Source: Streptomyces gardneri (GTDB lineage Bacteria; Actinomycetota; Actinomycetes; Streptomycetales; Streptomycetaceae). From it: DNA of 64,000 nt. Location: positions 1-64,000 of the forward strand of contig NZ_BJMN01000005.1 of NCBI RefSeq assembly GCF_006539185.1, written 5' to 3'. The position numbers and the translations under genes are program-made. The notes beneath the pieces were generated by a model that was not told the origin of the DNA, did no database searches, and was given only the letters and a program-made list of their open reading frames with translations. Shown piece by piece: positions 7,840 to 16,135 of this stretch. How positions within the stretch are numbered: position 1 is the stretch's first letter; every line of letters begins with the position of its first letter.

Positions 7840-8370
7840 TCAGGCGTACAGGACGGCCGAGTCGACGAAGTTCCGGAAGCTGCCCCGCGCGTCACGACCC
7901 CCGAGCGAGCTGCCACCCGTGCCGACCGCGAAGGGGAACGGGTCGACGTTGTAGCGCTTGTTCCGGAGCCGGGTGAACCCCATGATCACCGGGTGCTGAT
8001 GCGCGACGTCGCGCGCTCCCGCCCGCGACCTGTAGAAGGTCCAGGAGAGCCCGGGAGCCCGCGCGATGATCGTGTCGCCCAGGTGGAGTCCCAGGTCGTA
8101 GGCGACCGCGATCCACAGCGGTCGTGGCCGTGTGGCCCCCTCTGCCTCGGGCTCGACCTGGGCGAGGTACCAGCCCTCCAGCGAGTCGAGCGCCTCGTCG
8201 TCCGTGCCGAGCCGCAGCCCGTTCGCGCCGACCAGAGTGGCGAGCACCGCGAGCCGCTCGTCCTTGGTCGCCATCCGGTGCTCGTACTCCCGGCGCGCGG
8301 CCACCGGGGCCATGCCCTCCATCGGACCGTCCTCGACCGGCTGGAACGGCCGGTAGTCGCCCCACTCCAC
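7840..8370 (-). CDS. Hypothetical protein (176 aa)
   Basis: Family not recognised. Starts at GTG 8370 with GGGAG five bases upstream; the frame is open further back but that region is antisense-like and overlaps the mug gene. Features: an N-terminal acidic stretch, LDSLEGWYLAQVEPE, WIAVAYDLGLHLGDTII, and a C-terminal NKRYNVDPFPFAVG segment. The composition with several Trp and Tyr and no membrane spans or signal peptide suggests a small cytoplasmic domain, possibly an immunity-like or DUF protein. It lies 11 bases downstream of mug on the same strand and is probably cotranscribed with purB-mug. Confidence 0.6.
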   Translation of the reverse strand: MEWGDYRPFQPVEDGPMEGMAPVAARREYEHRMATKDERLAVLATLVGANGLRLGTDDEALDSLEGWYLAQVEPEAEGATRPRPLWIAVAYDLGLHLGDTIIARAPGLSWTFYRSRAGARDVAHQHPVIMGFTRLRNKRYNVDPFPFAVGTGGSSLGGRDARGSFRNFVDSAVLYA

Positions 8371-8381
8371 GGGCGCTCCCT

Positions 8382-8945
8382 TCACGGACCGGGCGCCCGC
8401 GCGGCCTCCCGGAGCCTGGCGTACTCCTCGGCCATCGTCGCCGCCGTCCAGTGGGCGTTGAGGCCGCTCGGGTTGGGCAGGGCCCAGACCCGGGTGGAAC
8501 CGATCATGCGCTCCTGCGGCCCGATGACGGCCTTCGGCTCGCCGAAGGCCGTGCGATACGCCGTGACCCCGACGACCGCGAGCCACCGCGGCGCGAGGCG
8601 CTCGACCTTGGCGGTCAGGATCCGGCCGCCCTCGACGTACTCCTCCCGGCTCAGCTCGTCGGCCCGCGCGGTCGCCCGCGCCACGACGTTCGTGATCCCG
8701 AGCCCGTACGACAGGAGCTCCGCCTGCTCGTCCGGCCGCAGCTGCCTCGGAGTGAACCCGGACAGGTGGAGGACCGGCCAGAACCGGTTGCCTGGGCGGG
8801 CGAAGTGGTGGCCCGTCGCCGCCGTCATGAGACCCGGGTTGATCCCGCAGAAGAGCACGGAAAGGCCGCCCGCCACCACGTCGGGAACGACGCGGTCGCG
8901 GGCGGCCTCCAGCTCGGCCTTGGTGAACCGGGGGGTTCGGGTCAG
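8382..8945 (-). CDS. mug: G/U mismatch-specific uracil-DNA glycosylase
   Basis: DNA repair enzyme that removes uracil (and ethenocytosine) mispaired with guanine. The family motif is intact: LFCGINPGL early in the protein (the water-activating Asn of MUG/TDG enzymes is in GINPG), GHHFARPGNRFWPVLHLSG, and the C-terminal WALPNPSGLNAHW DNA-intercalating motif. The start is unusual. No ATG, GTG or TTG is available before the conserved N-terminal helix; the first candidate is CTG at 8945, which overlaps the purB stop codon as CTGA. A GTG at 8879 would remove 22 residues of conserved N-terminus. Translational coupling to purB is suggested. Confidence 0.85.
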   Translation of the reverse strand: MTRTPRFTKAELEAARDRVVPDVVAGGLSVLFCGINPGLMTAATGHHFARPGNRFWPVLHLSGFTPRQLRPDEQAELLSYGLGITNVVARATARADELSREEYVEGGRILTAKVERLAPRWLAVVGVTAYRTAFGEPKAVIGPQERMIGSTRVWALPNPSGLNAHWTAATMAEEYARLREAARAPGP

Positions 8946-10384
8946 AGGATCGCGCCCGGGGCGTAGGCGGCGGCCTCCGGGTGCTGCTTGAGGATCTCCT
9001 CGATACGGGAGACCACGACCGCGACCTGGTCGGCGGCCGCGCCCGTGAAGGACAGCTTGTCGGCCATCAGCTCGTCGAGCTGCGCCCGGTCCAGCGGGAT
9101 CCGGTCGTCGGCGGCCAGCTTGTCGAGGAGCTCGTTGCGCTCGGCGCCCTGCTCGCGCATGGCGAGGGCGGAGGCGACGGCGTTCTCCTTGATGGCCTCG
9201 TGGGCGACCTCGCGGCCGACCCCGGCGCGCACGGCGCCCATGAGGACCTTGGTGGTCGCCAGGAAGGGGAGGTACCGGTCGAGCTCGCGGGCGACGACGG
9301 CCGGGAAGGCGCCGAACTCGTCGAGCACGGTCAGGAAGGTCTCCAGGAGGCCGTCCAGCGCGAAGAAGGCGTCCGGCAGGGCGACGCGGCGGACCACGGA
9401 GCAGGACACGTCGCCCTCGTTCCACTGGTCGCCGGCCAGCTCGCCGGTCATGGACGCGTAGCCGCGCAGGATGACCATCAGGCCGTTGACGCGCTCGCAG
9501 GAGCGGGTGTTCATCTTGTGCGGCATCGCCGAGGAGCCGACCTGGCCGGGCTTGAAGCCCTCCGTGACCAGCTCGTGGCCCGCCATCAGGCGGATCGTCT
9601 TGGCGATCGACGACGGCGCGGCGGCCAGCTGCACCAGCGAGGTGACCACGTCGTAGTCGAGCGAGCGCGGGTAGACCTGGCCGACCGAGGTGAAGGCGTT
9701 GGCGAAGCCGAGGTGACCGGCGATCCGCTGCTCCAGGTCCGCCAGCTTGCCGGCGTCGCCGCCGAGCAGGTCCAGCATGTCCTGGGCGGTGCCGACCGGG
9801 CCCTTGATGCCGCGCAGCGGGTAGCGGCCGAGGAGCTCCTCAAGACGCGCGTACGCCACGAGCAGCTCGTCCGAGGCGGTCGCGAAACGCTTGCCGAGGG
9901 TGGTCGCCTGGGCGGCGACGTTGTGCGAGCGGCCCGCCATGACCAGCTCCGCGTACTCGGCGGAGAGCTTGCCGAGGCGGCCGAGTACGGCGACCGTACG
10001 GTCGCGCATCAGCTCCAGGGAGAGGCGGATCTGGAGCTGCTCGACGTTCTCGGTGAGGTCGCGCGAGGTCATGCCCTTGTGGACGTGCTCGTGGCCGGCG
10101 AGGGCGTTGAACTCCTCGATCCGGGCCTTCACGTCGTGCCGGGTGACCTTCTCGCGCTCGGCGATGGAGCCGAGGTCGACCTGGTCGAGAACGCGCTCGT
10201 AGTCGGCGAGGGCGGCGTCCGGAACCTCGATCCCGAGGTCCTTCTGCGCTCGCAGCACGGCGAGCCACAGCTGACGCTCCAGCTTCACCTTCTGCTCGGG
10301 GGACCAGAGGACGGCGAGCTCCGCGGAGGCGTAGCGGCCGGCCAGAACGTTGGGGATGCGGGGCTTCGCAGTCACAGCAGTCAC
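8942..10384 (-). CDS. purB: Adenylosuccinate lyase
   Basis: Purine biosynthesis enzyme that releases fumarate from SAICAR and from adenylosuccinate. The 480-residue protein carries the fumarase-superfamily signature GSSAMPHKMNT with the catalytic serine loop, the TSRDLTENVEQLQIR segment and SHNVAAQATTLGKR (catalytic histidine region), matching the longer actinobacterial type of PurB. GTG at 10384 is used; a second GTG lies three codons in. No Shine-Dalgarno is visible, but TAGACT lies 8 bases before the start, which suggests a leaderless transcript. It is followed by mug with overlapping stop/start. Confidence 0.95.
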   Translation of the reverse strand: MTAVTAKPRIPNVLAGRYASAELAVLWSPEQKVKLERQLWLAVLRAQKDLGIEVPDAALADYERVLDQVDLGSIAEREKVTRHDVKARIEEFNALAGHEHVHKGMTSRDLTENVEQLQIRLSLELMRDRTVAVLGRLGKLSAEYAELVMAGRSHNVAAQATTLGKRFATASDELLVAYARLEELLGRYPLRGIKGPVGTAQDMLDLLGGDAGKLADLEQRIAGHLGFANAFTSVGQVYPRSLDYDVVTSLVQLAAAPSSIAKTIRLMAGHELVTEGFKPGQVGSSAMPHKMNTRSCERVNGLMVILRGYASMTGELAGDQWNEGDVSCSVVRRVALPDAFFALDGLLETFLTVLDEFGAFPAVVARELDRYLPFLATTKVLMGAVRAGVGREVAHEAIKENAVASALAMREQGAERNELLDKLAADDRIPLDRAQLDELMADKLSFTGAAADQVAVVVSRIEEILKQHPEAAAYAPGAIL

Positions 10385-10481
10385 GTGGAGAGAGTCTACT
10401 GGCGGTTTCTGCAGGCCAGCGCCACGGTCCTATGTGGAGCTTGCTACGAGACGCAGGTCACGGAGGTGACCCGCCGTCGGC

Positions 10482-11264
10482 TCACGGACCGGCCGGCGAC
10501 TCGTAGGGCAGCAGCTGGGGGCGCTTGGGCGCGCGGCCGTCGCCGGAGGAACGGCCGGTCAGTCGCCGTCCGATCCACGGGCCCAGGTGCTCCTTGGCGA
10601 AGCGGGCGTCCGCGATCCGCCGGCTCGCCCAGGCGGGCCGCCCGGCCGCGGGCAGCGGGACCCGCCAGTCCTCCTCCGCGGGGAGGCCCAGCGTCTGCCA
10701 CACGGCCTCGGCCACCCGCCGGTGCCCGTCGCCGGTCAGATGGAGCCGGTCCACGTCCCACAGCCGGGGATCGCCGAGCGCCGGCGTCCCGTACAGGTCG
10801 ACGACCAGGGCGCCGTGCCGCGCGGCGAGCTCGTCGAGGTGGATGAAGAGCTCCTCCATGCGGGGGCGGAAGCGCTCCATCACCGGCCCCTCGCGACCGG
10901 GGCTGCGCATCAGGACCAGCTGCTTGCAGGAGGGTGTGAGGCGTTCCACTGCCTCGGTGAGCAGGTCCCGCACGCGGACCATGTCGACCTTGGGCCGGAG
11001 GGTGTCGTTGAGGCCGCCGACCAGGGTCACCACATCGGCCTTCATGCCTGCGGCCAGGTCGACTTGTTCGTCGACGATCTGGCCGATGAGCTTTCCGCGC
11101 ACGGCGAGGTTCGCGTAGCGGAAGTCGGGCGTACGGGCGGCGAGCCGGCCCGCGAGGACGTCGGCCCAGCCCCGGTACGAGCCGTCGGGCTTCAGGTCCG
11201 ACATACCCTCGGTGAAGCTGTCGCCGAGGGCGACGAGACTGGTGTAGGTGGCATTGATCTCCAT
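10482..11264 (-). CDS. SGNH/GDSL-family hydrolase
   Basis: A 260-residue esterase-like protein. Block I is ALGDSFTEG (nucleophile Ser16), block III is LVGGLNDTLRP (oxyanion Asn) and block V DRLHLTGDGH supplies Asp and His, so the catalytic set is complete. No signal peptide is present, unlike secreted GDSL lipases, so it probably acts on a cytoplasmic ester such as an acetylated sugar or lipid. The ATG follows TATGAT by only 9 bases, pointing to leaderless translation. A perfect 16-bp palindrome overlaps that -10 box and separates it from the divergent DinB-like gene. Confidence 0.87.
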   Translation of the reverse strand: MEINATYTSLVALGDSFTEGMSDLKPDGSYRGWADVLAGRLAARTPDFRYANLAVRGKLIGQIVDEQVDLAAGMKADVVTLVGGLNDTLRPKVDMVRVRDLLTEAVERLTPSCKQLVLMRSPGREGPVMERFRPRMEELFIHLDELAARHGALVVDLYGTPALGDPRLWDVDRLHLTGDGHRRVAEAVWQTLGLPAEEDWRVPLPAAGRPAWASRRIADARFAKEHLGPWIGRRLTGRSSGDGRAPKRPQLLPYESPAGP

Positions 11265-11275
11265 GGCGGAGAGAT

Positions 11276-11291
11276 CATACCGCGCGGTATG
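11276..11291. promoter_or_regulatory. Perfect 16-bp palindromic operator between divergent genes
   Basis: CATACCGCGCGGTATG reads the same on both strands. On the minus strand its first bases form part of the -10 TATGAT of the SGNH hydrolase gene, so a bound dimeric repressor would block that promoter and probably the divergent one. The shape fits a TetR-family operator; no regulator gene is adjacent. Confidence 0.6.
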
Positions 11292-11329
11292 CGCGGGATG
11301 CCGTGGAGGACCCGGAGGGGAAAGATCCG

Positions 11330-12361
11330 ATGAGCGACGCGCTCCTGAGCACACTGGCGGAGGCCCTGGCCGAGCTGGTGACGGCCGTCGAGACGAGCGA
11401 CGACGAGGTCCTGGACCCCGACACGGCCGTGAAGTGGCTGGAGGGCACCGCGGCCACGCTCTCCGCGCTCCCGGCGGCCGACCGCCGCGCCCTCGACGGG
11501 CACTTCCGCGCGGCGGCCCTGCGCCACCCGGAAGGCCCCTGGCGGGACGAACTGCTCAAGGTCTCCGAAGGCTTCGGCCTCACCGAGGACACCCACGCCG
11601 CCGCCTGCGAGGCCCTCGCCCGGCAGGCCCGCCGCTTCGTCGCCACCGTCCGGGACGCCGACCCCGCCACCCCCGTGCCCACCTGCCCCGGCTGGACCCT
11701 CGCCGAGCTGACCCGGCACCTCGGCACCGTCCACCACTGGGCCGAGCACCTCGTCCGCACCCGGGCCACCGCCCGCGTCTCCGCCCAGGACGTCCCGCTC
11801 GACCTGCCGGGGCACCCCGCCGCGTACCCCGGCTGGCTCGCCGCCGGCGCCGAGGCCCTCGTCACGACCCTGCGCGCCGCCGACCCGGACACCCCGCTCT
11901 GGTCCCCGGGACCCGAACCGCGCGCCGGCTACTACCCGCGCCATGTGCTCTTCGAGGCCGTCGTGCACCTCGCCGACGCCCAGATCGCCCTGGCCGGGAC
12001 GGCGGAACCGGTCGACCCCGACACGGCCGCCGAGGGCATCGAGCACCACCTCGCCACCCTCCTGTACGTGCCGTGGACCGCCGAGCGGATCGCCCACCTC
12101 GACCGCGACGCCGACCTGCTCCGGCTCACGGCCCGCGACACCGGGACCGTCTGGACGCTCATGCTCGGCGGGGGCGGCTTCACCTGGCGGCGCGGAAGCG
12201 AGGCGTCCGCCGCCCGTACGGAACCGACCGCGAGCGTCACCGGCGACAGCGGCGACCTGCTCCTCCTCCTGCACCGCCGCTACGCCGCCGACGACCCGCG
12301 CTTCGCCCACACCGGCGACCGCGCCCTCCTCGACGCCTGGCTGACCGCCACCGCGCTCTGA
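11330..12361 (+). CDS. Two-domain maleylpyruvate isomerase-like (TIGR03083, DinB fold) protein
   Basis: A 343-residue protein. Residues 90-343 are a mycothiol-dependent-isomerase-like DinB domain: VPTCPGWTLAELTRHLGTVHHWAEHLV is the typical first helix with its metal-site histidine, and a second histidine lies in FEAVVHLADAQIA. Before it sits an extra helical, acidic domain of about 88 residues (SDALLSTLAEALAELV to GFGL) that I do not recognise; its W-L-E-G and F-R-A-A-A-L-R-H pattern suggests a small helical bundle. ATG at 11330 is preferred, with GGAGGGG upstream; GTG at 11303 is an alternative. The reaction is unknown; the family includes mycothiol S-transferases. A strong terminator follows. 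Confidence 0.78.
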   Translation: MSDALLSTLAEALAELVTAVETSDDEVLDPDTAVKWLEGTAATLSALPAADRRALDGHFRAAALRHPEGPWRDELLKVSEGFGLTEDTHAAACEALARQARRFVATVRDADPATPVPTCPGWTLAELTRHLGTVHHWAEHLVRTRATARVSAQDVPLDLPGHPAAYPGWLAAGAEALVTTLRAADPDTPLWSPGPEPRAGYYPRHVLFEAVVHLADAQIALAGTAEPVDPDTAAEGIEHHLATLLYVPWTAERIAHLDRDADLLRLTARDTGTVWTLMLGGGGFTWRRGSEASAARTEPTASVTGDSGDLLLLLHRRYAADDPRFAHTGDRALLDAWLTATAL

Positions 12362-12386
12362 GCCCTCGTACGCCCCCGAGAACCCC

Positions 12387-12417
12387 GAAGGGCCCCGGAA
12401 GAAATCCGGGGCCCTTC
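12387..12417. terminator. Bidirectional hairpin terminator
   Basis: Perfect 12-bp arms GAAGGGCCCCGG and CCGGGGCCCTTC around a 7-base loop, between the convergent DinB-like and CNNM genes. Confidence 0.85.
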
Positions 12418-12447
12418 GTCATGGCGCGCAGTCGGCGTTCACACGGC

Positions 12448-13467
12448 TCACGGTGCCGCCGGGCGCCCCACCAGTTCGCGCAGCACGTCCTCCATCGTCA
12501 CGAGACCGCTCGGCTTGCCGTCCTCGTCGAGGACCGCCGCCAGATGCGTCCGGCTCCGGCGCATCGCGGTCAGGACGTCGTCCAGCGGCGTCTCCGCCCG
12601 GACCCGGGCGATCGGCCGCAGCGCCGACACCGGGAACGGCAGATCGCGCGGGGTGACGTCCAGGGCGTCCTTGACGTGCAGATAGCCGAGGATCCTGCGC
12701 TCCGCGTCGACCACCGGGAAGCGCGAGTAGCCCGTCGAGGCCGACAGGACCTCCAGCTCCTCCGGAGTGGTGCCGACCTGCGCGTACACGACCTTCTCCG
12801 CCGGCATCACGACGTCCCGCACCGGACGGCGGCCCAGCTCCAGGGCGTCGTGCAGCCGCTCGGCGGCCCGGTCGTCCAGGAGCCCGGCATGACCCGCGTC
12901 GGTGACCATACGGGCCAGCTCGTCGTCCGAGAACGTCGCGGCGACCTCGTCCTTGACCTCCACCCGCAGCAGCTTGAGCAGCGCGTTGGCGAAGGCGTTG
13001 ATCGTGAAGATCACCGGCCGCAGCGCCCGGGCGAGCGTCACCAGCGGCGGGCCGAGGGCCAGCGCGGTGCGCGTCGGCTCGGCGAGCGCGATGTTCTTCG
13101 GGACCATCTCGCCGAGCAGCATGTGCAGATAGGTGGCCACGCTCAGCGCGATCACGAACGAGATCGGGTGCACCAGGCCGTGCGGCACGCCCACCGCGTC
13201 GAAGACCGGCTCCAGGAGGTGCGCGATGGCCGGCTCGGCGACGATGCCGAGGACCAGGGTGCAGAGCGTGATGCCGAGCTGGGCCGCCGCGAGCAGCGCG
13301 GAGACGTGCTCCAGGCCCCAGACGACGCTGCGCGCCCGCCGGTTCCCGGCCTCGGCCAGCGGCTCGACCTGACTGCGGCGGACCGAGATCAGGGCGAACT
13401 CGGCGCCGACGAAGAACGCGTTGACGACCAGGGTCAGCAGACCGATCAACAGCTGGATCACGATCAT
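12448..13467 (-). CDS. CNNM/CBS-domain membrane protein (CorC/HlyC type), second of a pair
   Basis: A 339-residue membrane protein of the CNNM/DUF21 family, linked to magnesium or cobalt efflux and homeostasis. Residues 1-180 form the DUF21 transmembrane domain (three spans, with AQLGITLCTLVLG and LGEMVPKNIALAEP, the hallmark VPKN loop). Two CBS motifs follow at about 205-335 (RDVVMPAEKVVYAQV, TGYSRFPVV, LVTMEDVLRELVG). It lacks the C-terminal CorC/HlyC extension that its upstream partner has. Its ATG overlaps the partner's stop as ATGA, so the two are translationally coupled and may form a heteromer. Confidence 0.9.
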   Translation of the reverse strand: MIVIQLLIGLLTLVVNAFFVGAEFALISVRRSQVEPLAEAGNRRARSVVWGLEHVSALLAAAQLGITLCTLVLGIVAEPAIAHLLEPVFDAVGVPHGLVHPISFVIALSVATYLHMLLGEMVPKNIALAEPTRTALALGPPLVTLARALRPVIFTINAFANALLKLLRVEVKDEVAATFSDDELARMVTDAGHAGLLDDRAAERLHDALELGRRPVRDVVMPAEKVVYAQVGTTPEELEVLSASTGYSRFPVVDAERRILGYLHVKDALDVTPRDLPFPVSALRPIARVRAETPLDDVLTAMRRSRTHLAAVLDEDGKPSGLVTMEDVLRELVGRPAAP

Positions 13468-14813
13468 CGGCCGGCCTCCCCGGTCTCGTCGGAGTCGTGC
13501 GAGGCGGTGTGTGCGGGGGCGTGCATCAGCACGCGCGCCGCGCGCCGCCCGGAGGCGTCCACGACGTCCAGCCGCCAGCCCGCCAGCTCCACGGTGTCGC
13601 CGACGGCCGGGATACGTCCCAGCTCGTTGGCGACGACACCCGCGAGCGTCTCGTACGGGCCGTCCGGCACCCGGAGGCCGATGGCCCCCACCTGGTCCGT
13701 ACGGGCGGCGCCGTCGGCGGACCACAGCTCGCGGCCGTCCGCGTCCTCGCCCGCTCGGGCCAGGTCGGGCGTCTCGTGCGGGTCGTGCTCGTCGCGGACC
13801 TCGCCGACGACCTCCTCGACGATGTCCTCCAGGGTCACGACCCCGGCCGTGCCGCCGTACTCGTCGATGACGACGGCCATCGTCTGCTTGCCGGAGAGCC
13901 GGTCGAGGAGACGGTCCACGGTCAGGGTCTCCGGGACGAGCAGCGGCTCGCGCAGCATCTCGCCGATGCGGCGGCGCGCCCGCTCGCCGGCCGGTATGGC
14001 CAGCACGTCCTTGATGTGGGCGATGCCGACGACCGAGTCGAGGTTGCCCCGGTAGACGGGGAAGCGGGAGAGGCCGGTCGCGCGGGTCGCGTTCGCCACG
14101 TCCTCGGCGGTGGCCTGCACCTCCAGGGCGGTGACCTGGACGCGGGGCGTCATCACGTTCTCGGCGGTCAGCTCCGCCAGGTTGAGCGTACGGACGAACA
14201 GCTCGGCCGTGTCCGCCTCCAGGGCGCCCTCCTTCGCGGAGTGCCGGGCGAGCGCCACGAGCTCCTGCGGGGAGCGCGCGGAGGCCAGCTCCTCGGTCGG
14301 CTCCATGCCGAGCCGGCGCAGGATGCGGTTCGCGGTGTTGTTGAGGTGGCTGATCAGCGGCTTGAAGGCGGCCGTGAACACCCGCTGCGGGGTCGCCACC
14401 ACCTTCGCGACCGCGAGGGGCGAGGAGATCGCCCAGTTCTTCGGGACCAGCTCGCCGACGACCATCAGGACGACGGTCGACAGGGCGGTGCCGAGGACGA
14501 GGGCGACCGAGGAGGCCACCGCGGGGGAGAGGCCGAGGGCCTCGACCGGGCCCTGGATCAGCTTGGCGACCGAGGGCTCGGCGAGCATGCCGACGACCAG
14601 GTTGGTGACGGTGATGCCGAGCTGGGCTCCGGAGAGCTGGAAGGTCAGCGAACGGACGGCCTTGAGGGCGCCCGCCGCGCCGCGCTCGCCGCGCTCGGCG
14701 GCGGCTTCGAGCTCGCCGCGCTCGACCGTCGTCAGCGAGAACTCGGCCGCGACGAAGGCGCCGCACGCGAGCGAGAGCAGGAGCGCCAGCACGAGCAGAA
14801 GCACTTCGGTCAT
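13464..14813 (-). CDS. CNNM/CBS-domain membrane protein with CorC_HlyC domain, first of a pair
   Basis: A 449-residue protein with DUF21 membrane domain (FVAAEFSLTTVERGELE, AQLGITVTNLVVGMLAEPS, GELVPKNWAIS), a CBS pair (NVMTPRVQVTALEVQ, GLSRFPVY, VVIDEYGGTAGVVTLEDIVEEVVG) and a C-terminal CorC_HlyC domain (about 355-435, ending VELAGWRLDVVDASGRR). Family role: sodium-coupled magnesium (or other divalent cation) efflux, with ATP/AMP sensing by the CBS pair. GGAGGTGA lies four bases before the ATG. The leader of about 130 bases upstream contains two neat hairpins and could be regulatory. The next gene overlaps by four bases. Confidence 0.92.
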   Translation of the reverse strand: MTEVLLLVLALLLSLACGAFVAAEFSLTTVERGELEAAAERGERGAAGALKAVRSLTFQLSGAQLGITVTNLVVGMLAEPSVAKLIQGPVEALGLSPAVASSVALVLGTALSTVVLMVVGELVPKNWAISSPLAVAKVVATPQRVFTAAFKPLISHLNNTANRILRRLGMEPTEELASARSPQELVALARHSAKEGALEADTAELFVRTLNLAELTAENVMTPRVQVTALEVQATAEDVANATRATGLSRFPVYRGNLDSVVGIAHIKDVLAIPAGERARRRIGEMLREPLLVPETLTVDRLLDRLSGKQTMAVVIDEYGGTAGVVTLEDIVEEVVGEVRDEHDPHETPDLARAGEDADGRELWSADGAARTDQVGAIGLRVPDGPYETLAGVVANELGRIPAVGDTVELAGWRLDVVDASGRRAARVLMHAPAHTASHDSDETGEAGR

Positions 14814-14945
14814 CGGTTCACCTCCGTCCCATGATCAGCCAGAGGGGAGAGGATCGCTCGATGTCGGAACGTGGAACCAGTGCTACTGGGAGGCTCGCCC
14901 ATGGGCGGACGCTCACACCTTTCGGTCGTCGGGATGAAGAACCAT
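14814..14945 (-). promoter_or_regulatory. Structured 5' leader of the CNNM gene pair
   Basis: A candidate -10, TACTAT, lies at about 14943-14948 on the minus strand, leaving an untranslated leader of about 125 bases. It holds a 12-bp perfect palindrome CGCCCATGGGCG (14896-14907) followed by CCAGT-AGC-ACTGG (14877-14889), then a purine/pyrimidine-rich stretch before the ribosome-binding site. A cation-sensing riboswitch would fit the function of the genes, but the sequence does not match the M-box or yybP-ykoY motifs as I know them. Confidence 0.4.
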
Positions 14946-14974
14946 AGTAAAGGACGGGCAAAGTGCAGTCGTGA

Positions 14975-15400
14975 TCAGCCGTTGAGCGGTTTCACCCACC
15001 GGCGCCAGCGCTCCTCGCGCTCGTACCCGGAGGCCGCCCACAGTCGTCGGCCCGTCTCGTTCGCCTCCAGGACCATCGCGTCCGCGCGCCGGCCGCCGAG
15101 CGAGGCGAACCGCTCCTCCGCCGCGCGCAGCAGTGCGGTGGAGATCCCGCGCCGACGCTGGGAGGGCAGCACGGCGAGCCGGTAGAGGGAGGCGCGCCAG
15201 CCGTCCCAGCCGGCGATCACGGAGCCCACGATCACCCCGTCGGCGACCGCGAGGATGAGCGCGTCCGGATCCCGCTCGACGAGCCGGGCGACCCCGTGCA
15301 CGTCGTCCGAGATGGACGTCCCCTCGGCGGACTCCTGCCAGAAGGCCAGGACGGCTTCGGCCTCGTCGGGCCGGGCGGAACGTATCTGCGGATCGGTCAT
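14975..15400 (-). CDS. GNAT-family N-acetyltransferase
   Basis: A 141-residue single-domain acetyltransferase. Motif A, LYRLAVLPSQRRRGISTALL, contains the QxRRxG(I/A) acetyl-CoA pyrophosphate loop, and GYEREERWRRWVKP is a normal motif B end. An N-terminal RSARPDEAEAVLAFWQ helix is typical. Cytoplasmic; the acceptor substrate is unknown. It stands alone with its own ATG and lies upstream of the CNNM leader on the same strand. Confidence 0.9.
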   Translation of the reverse strand: MTDPQIRSARPDEAEAVLAFWQESAEGTSISDDVHGVARLVERDPDALILAVADGVIVGSVIAGWDGWRASLYRLAVLPSQRRRGISTALLRAAEERFASLGGRRADAMVLEANETGRRLWAASGYEREERWRRWVKPLNG

Positions 15401-15465
15401 GGCCGGATCCCATCACGCGCGTCGGAGCCGGTGCCACGGAGTTCCGGCGGGTGGGACGGCGCCGC

Positions 15466-16125
15466 TCACCGTCGGGCCGTGCCCAGCACGCACGGGGAAC
15501 TCGGCAGGCGCGGCCCGCTCTCCGGGAGGTCGAAGGAGCGGTACGGGCCGAGGGCGAACCCCGCCGCCCCGATCGCCGCGACCGCATCCCGCGAGGTGTG
15601 GCAGCCGCCGAAGAGCAGCGGCCAGACCGTACGGTCCAGACCCCGTTGTACGCGCGCGAGCCCCGGTGTCCCCGCCGCCACGTGTTCGAAGAAACGGAGC
15701 TCGCCGCCGGGACGCAGGACGCGCCGCGCCTCCGCGAGGGCCTGCGGCACGCTCCGTACCGTGCAGAGCACCAGCGAGGCCACGGCCGCGTCGAAGACAC
15801 CGTCCTCCGCGGGCAGGGCCTCGGCCGTGCCGGGCCGGACGGTCACCGGGACGGTCGCCCGCCGAGCGGCCTCCTCGGCGAGCCGTCGCAGCCGGGGTTC
15901 CGGTTCGACGGCCACGACCTCCGAGACGCCGGCCGGGTAGTACGCGAAGTTCAGCCCGTTCCCGGCCCCGATCTCGACGACCCGGCCGGTGAGCCCGGAG
16001 AGCAGCTCCCGGCGCAGGGCGGCGAGCCCGCCACGCGCGTCGGCCGACACACTGACGCGGGCGTAGAAGCGCGCGAAGAGCGGGTGGTGGACCCGGGGCG
16101 CCGGGGGAGTCGGAGAGGTCGTCAT
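15466..16125 (-). CDS. Class I SAM-dependent methyltransferase
   Basis: A 219-residue protein with Rossmann motif I VVEIGAGNGLNFAYYP at about 49-64, motif II VVAVEPEP, and post-I region AEALPAEDGVFDAAVASLVLC, the pattern of methyltransferase-11/METTL7-like small-molecule methyltransferases. RRVLRPGGELRFFEHV follows as usual. GAGGGA lies before the ATG. It is directly upstream of nothing obvious; the VOC gene sits 10 bases upstream on the same strand, and the two may be cotranscribed. Substrate unknown. Confidence 0.9.
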   Translation of the reverse strand: MTTSPTPPAPRVHHPLFARFYARVSVSADARGGLAALRRELLSGLTGRVVEIGAGNGLNFAYYPAGVSEVVAVEPEPRLRRLAEEAARRATVPVTVRPGTAEALPAEDGVFDAAVASLVLCTVRSVPQALAEARRVLRPGGELRFFEHVAAGTPGLARVQRGLDRTVWPLLFGGCHTSRDAVAAIGAAGFALGPYRSFDLPESGPRLPSSPCVLGTARR

Positions 16126-16135
16126 CGGACGTCCC

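Noticed and set aside
11248-14055. A very long open frame on the plus strand across the DinB-like and CNNM genes
   Set aside because: It is rich in Arg, Pro and Gly with no domains and lies in other frames of, or antisense to, well supported genes; such frames are usual in DNA with over 70% GC.
14814-14945. M-box or yybP-ykoY riboswitch in the CNNM leader
   Set aside because: The conserved loops of both motifs could not be found; only generic hairpins are present.
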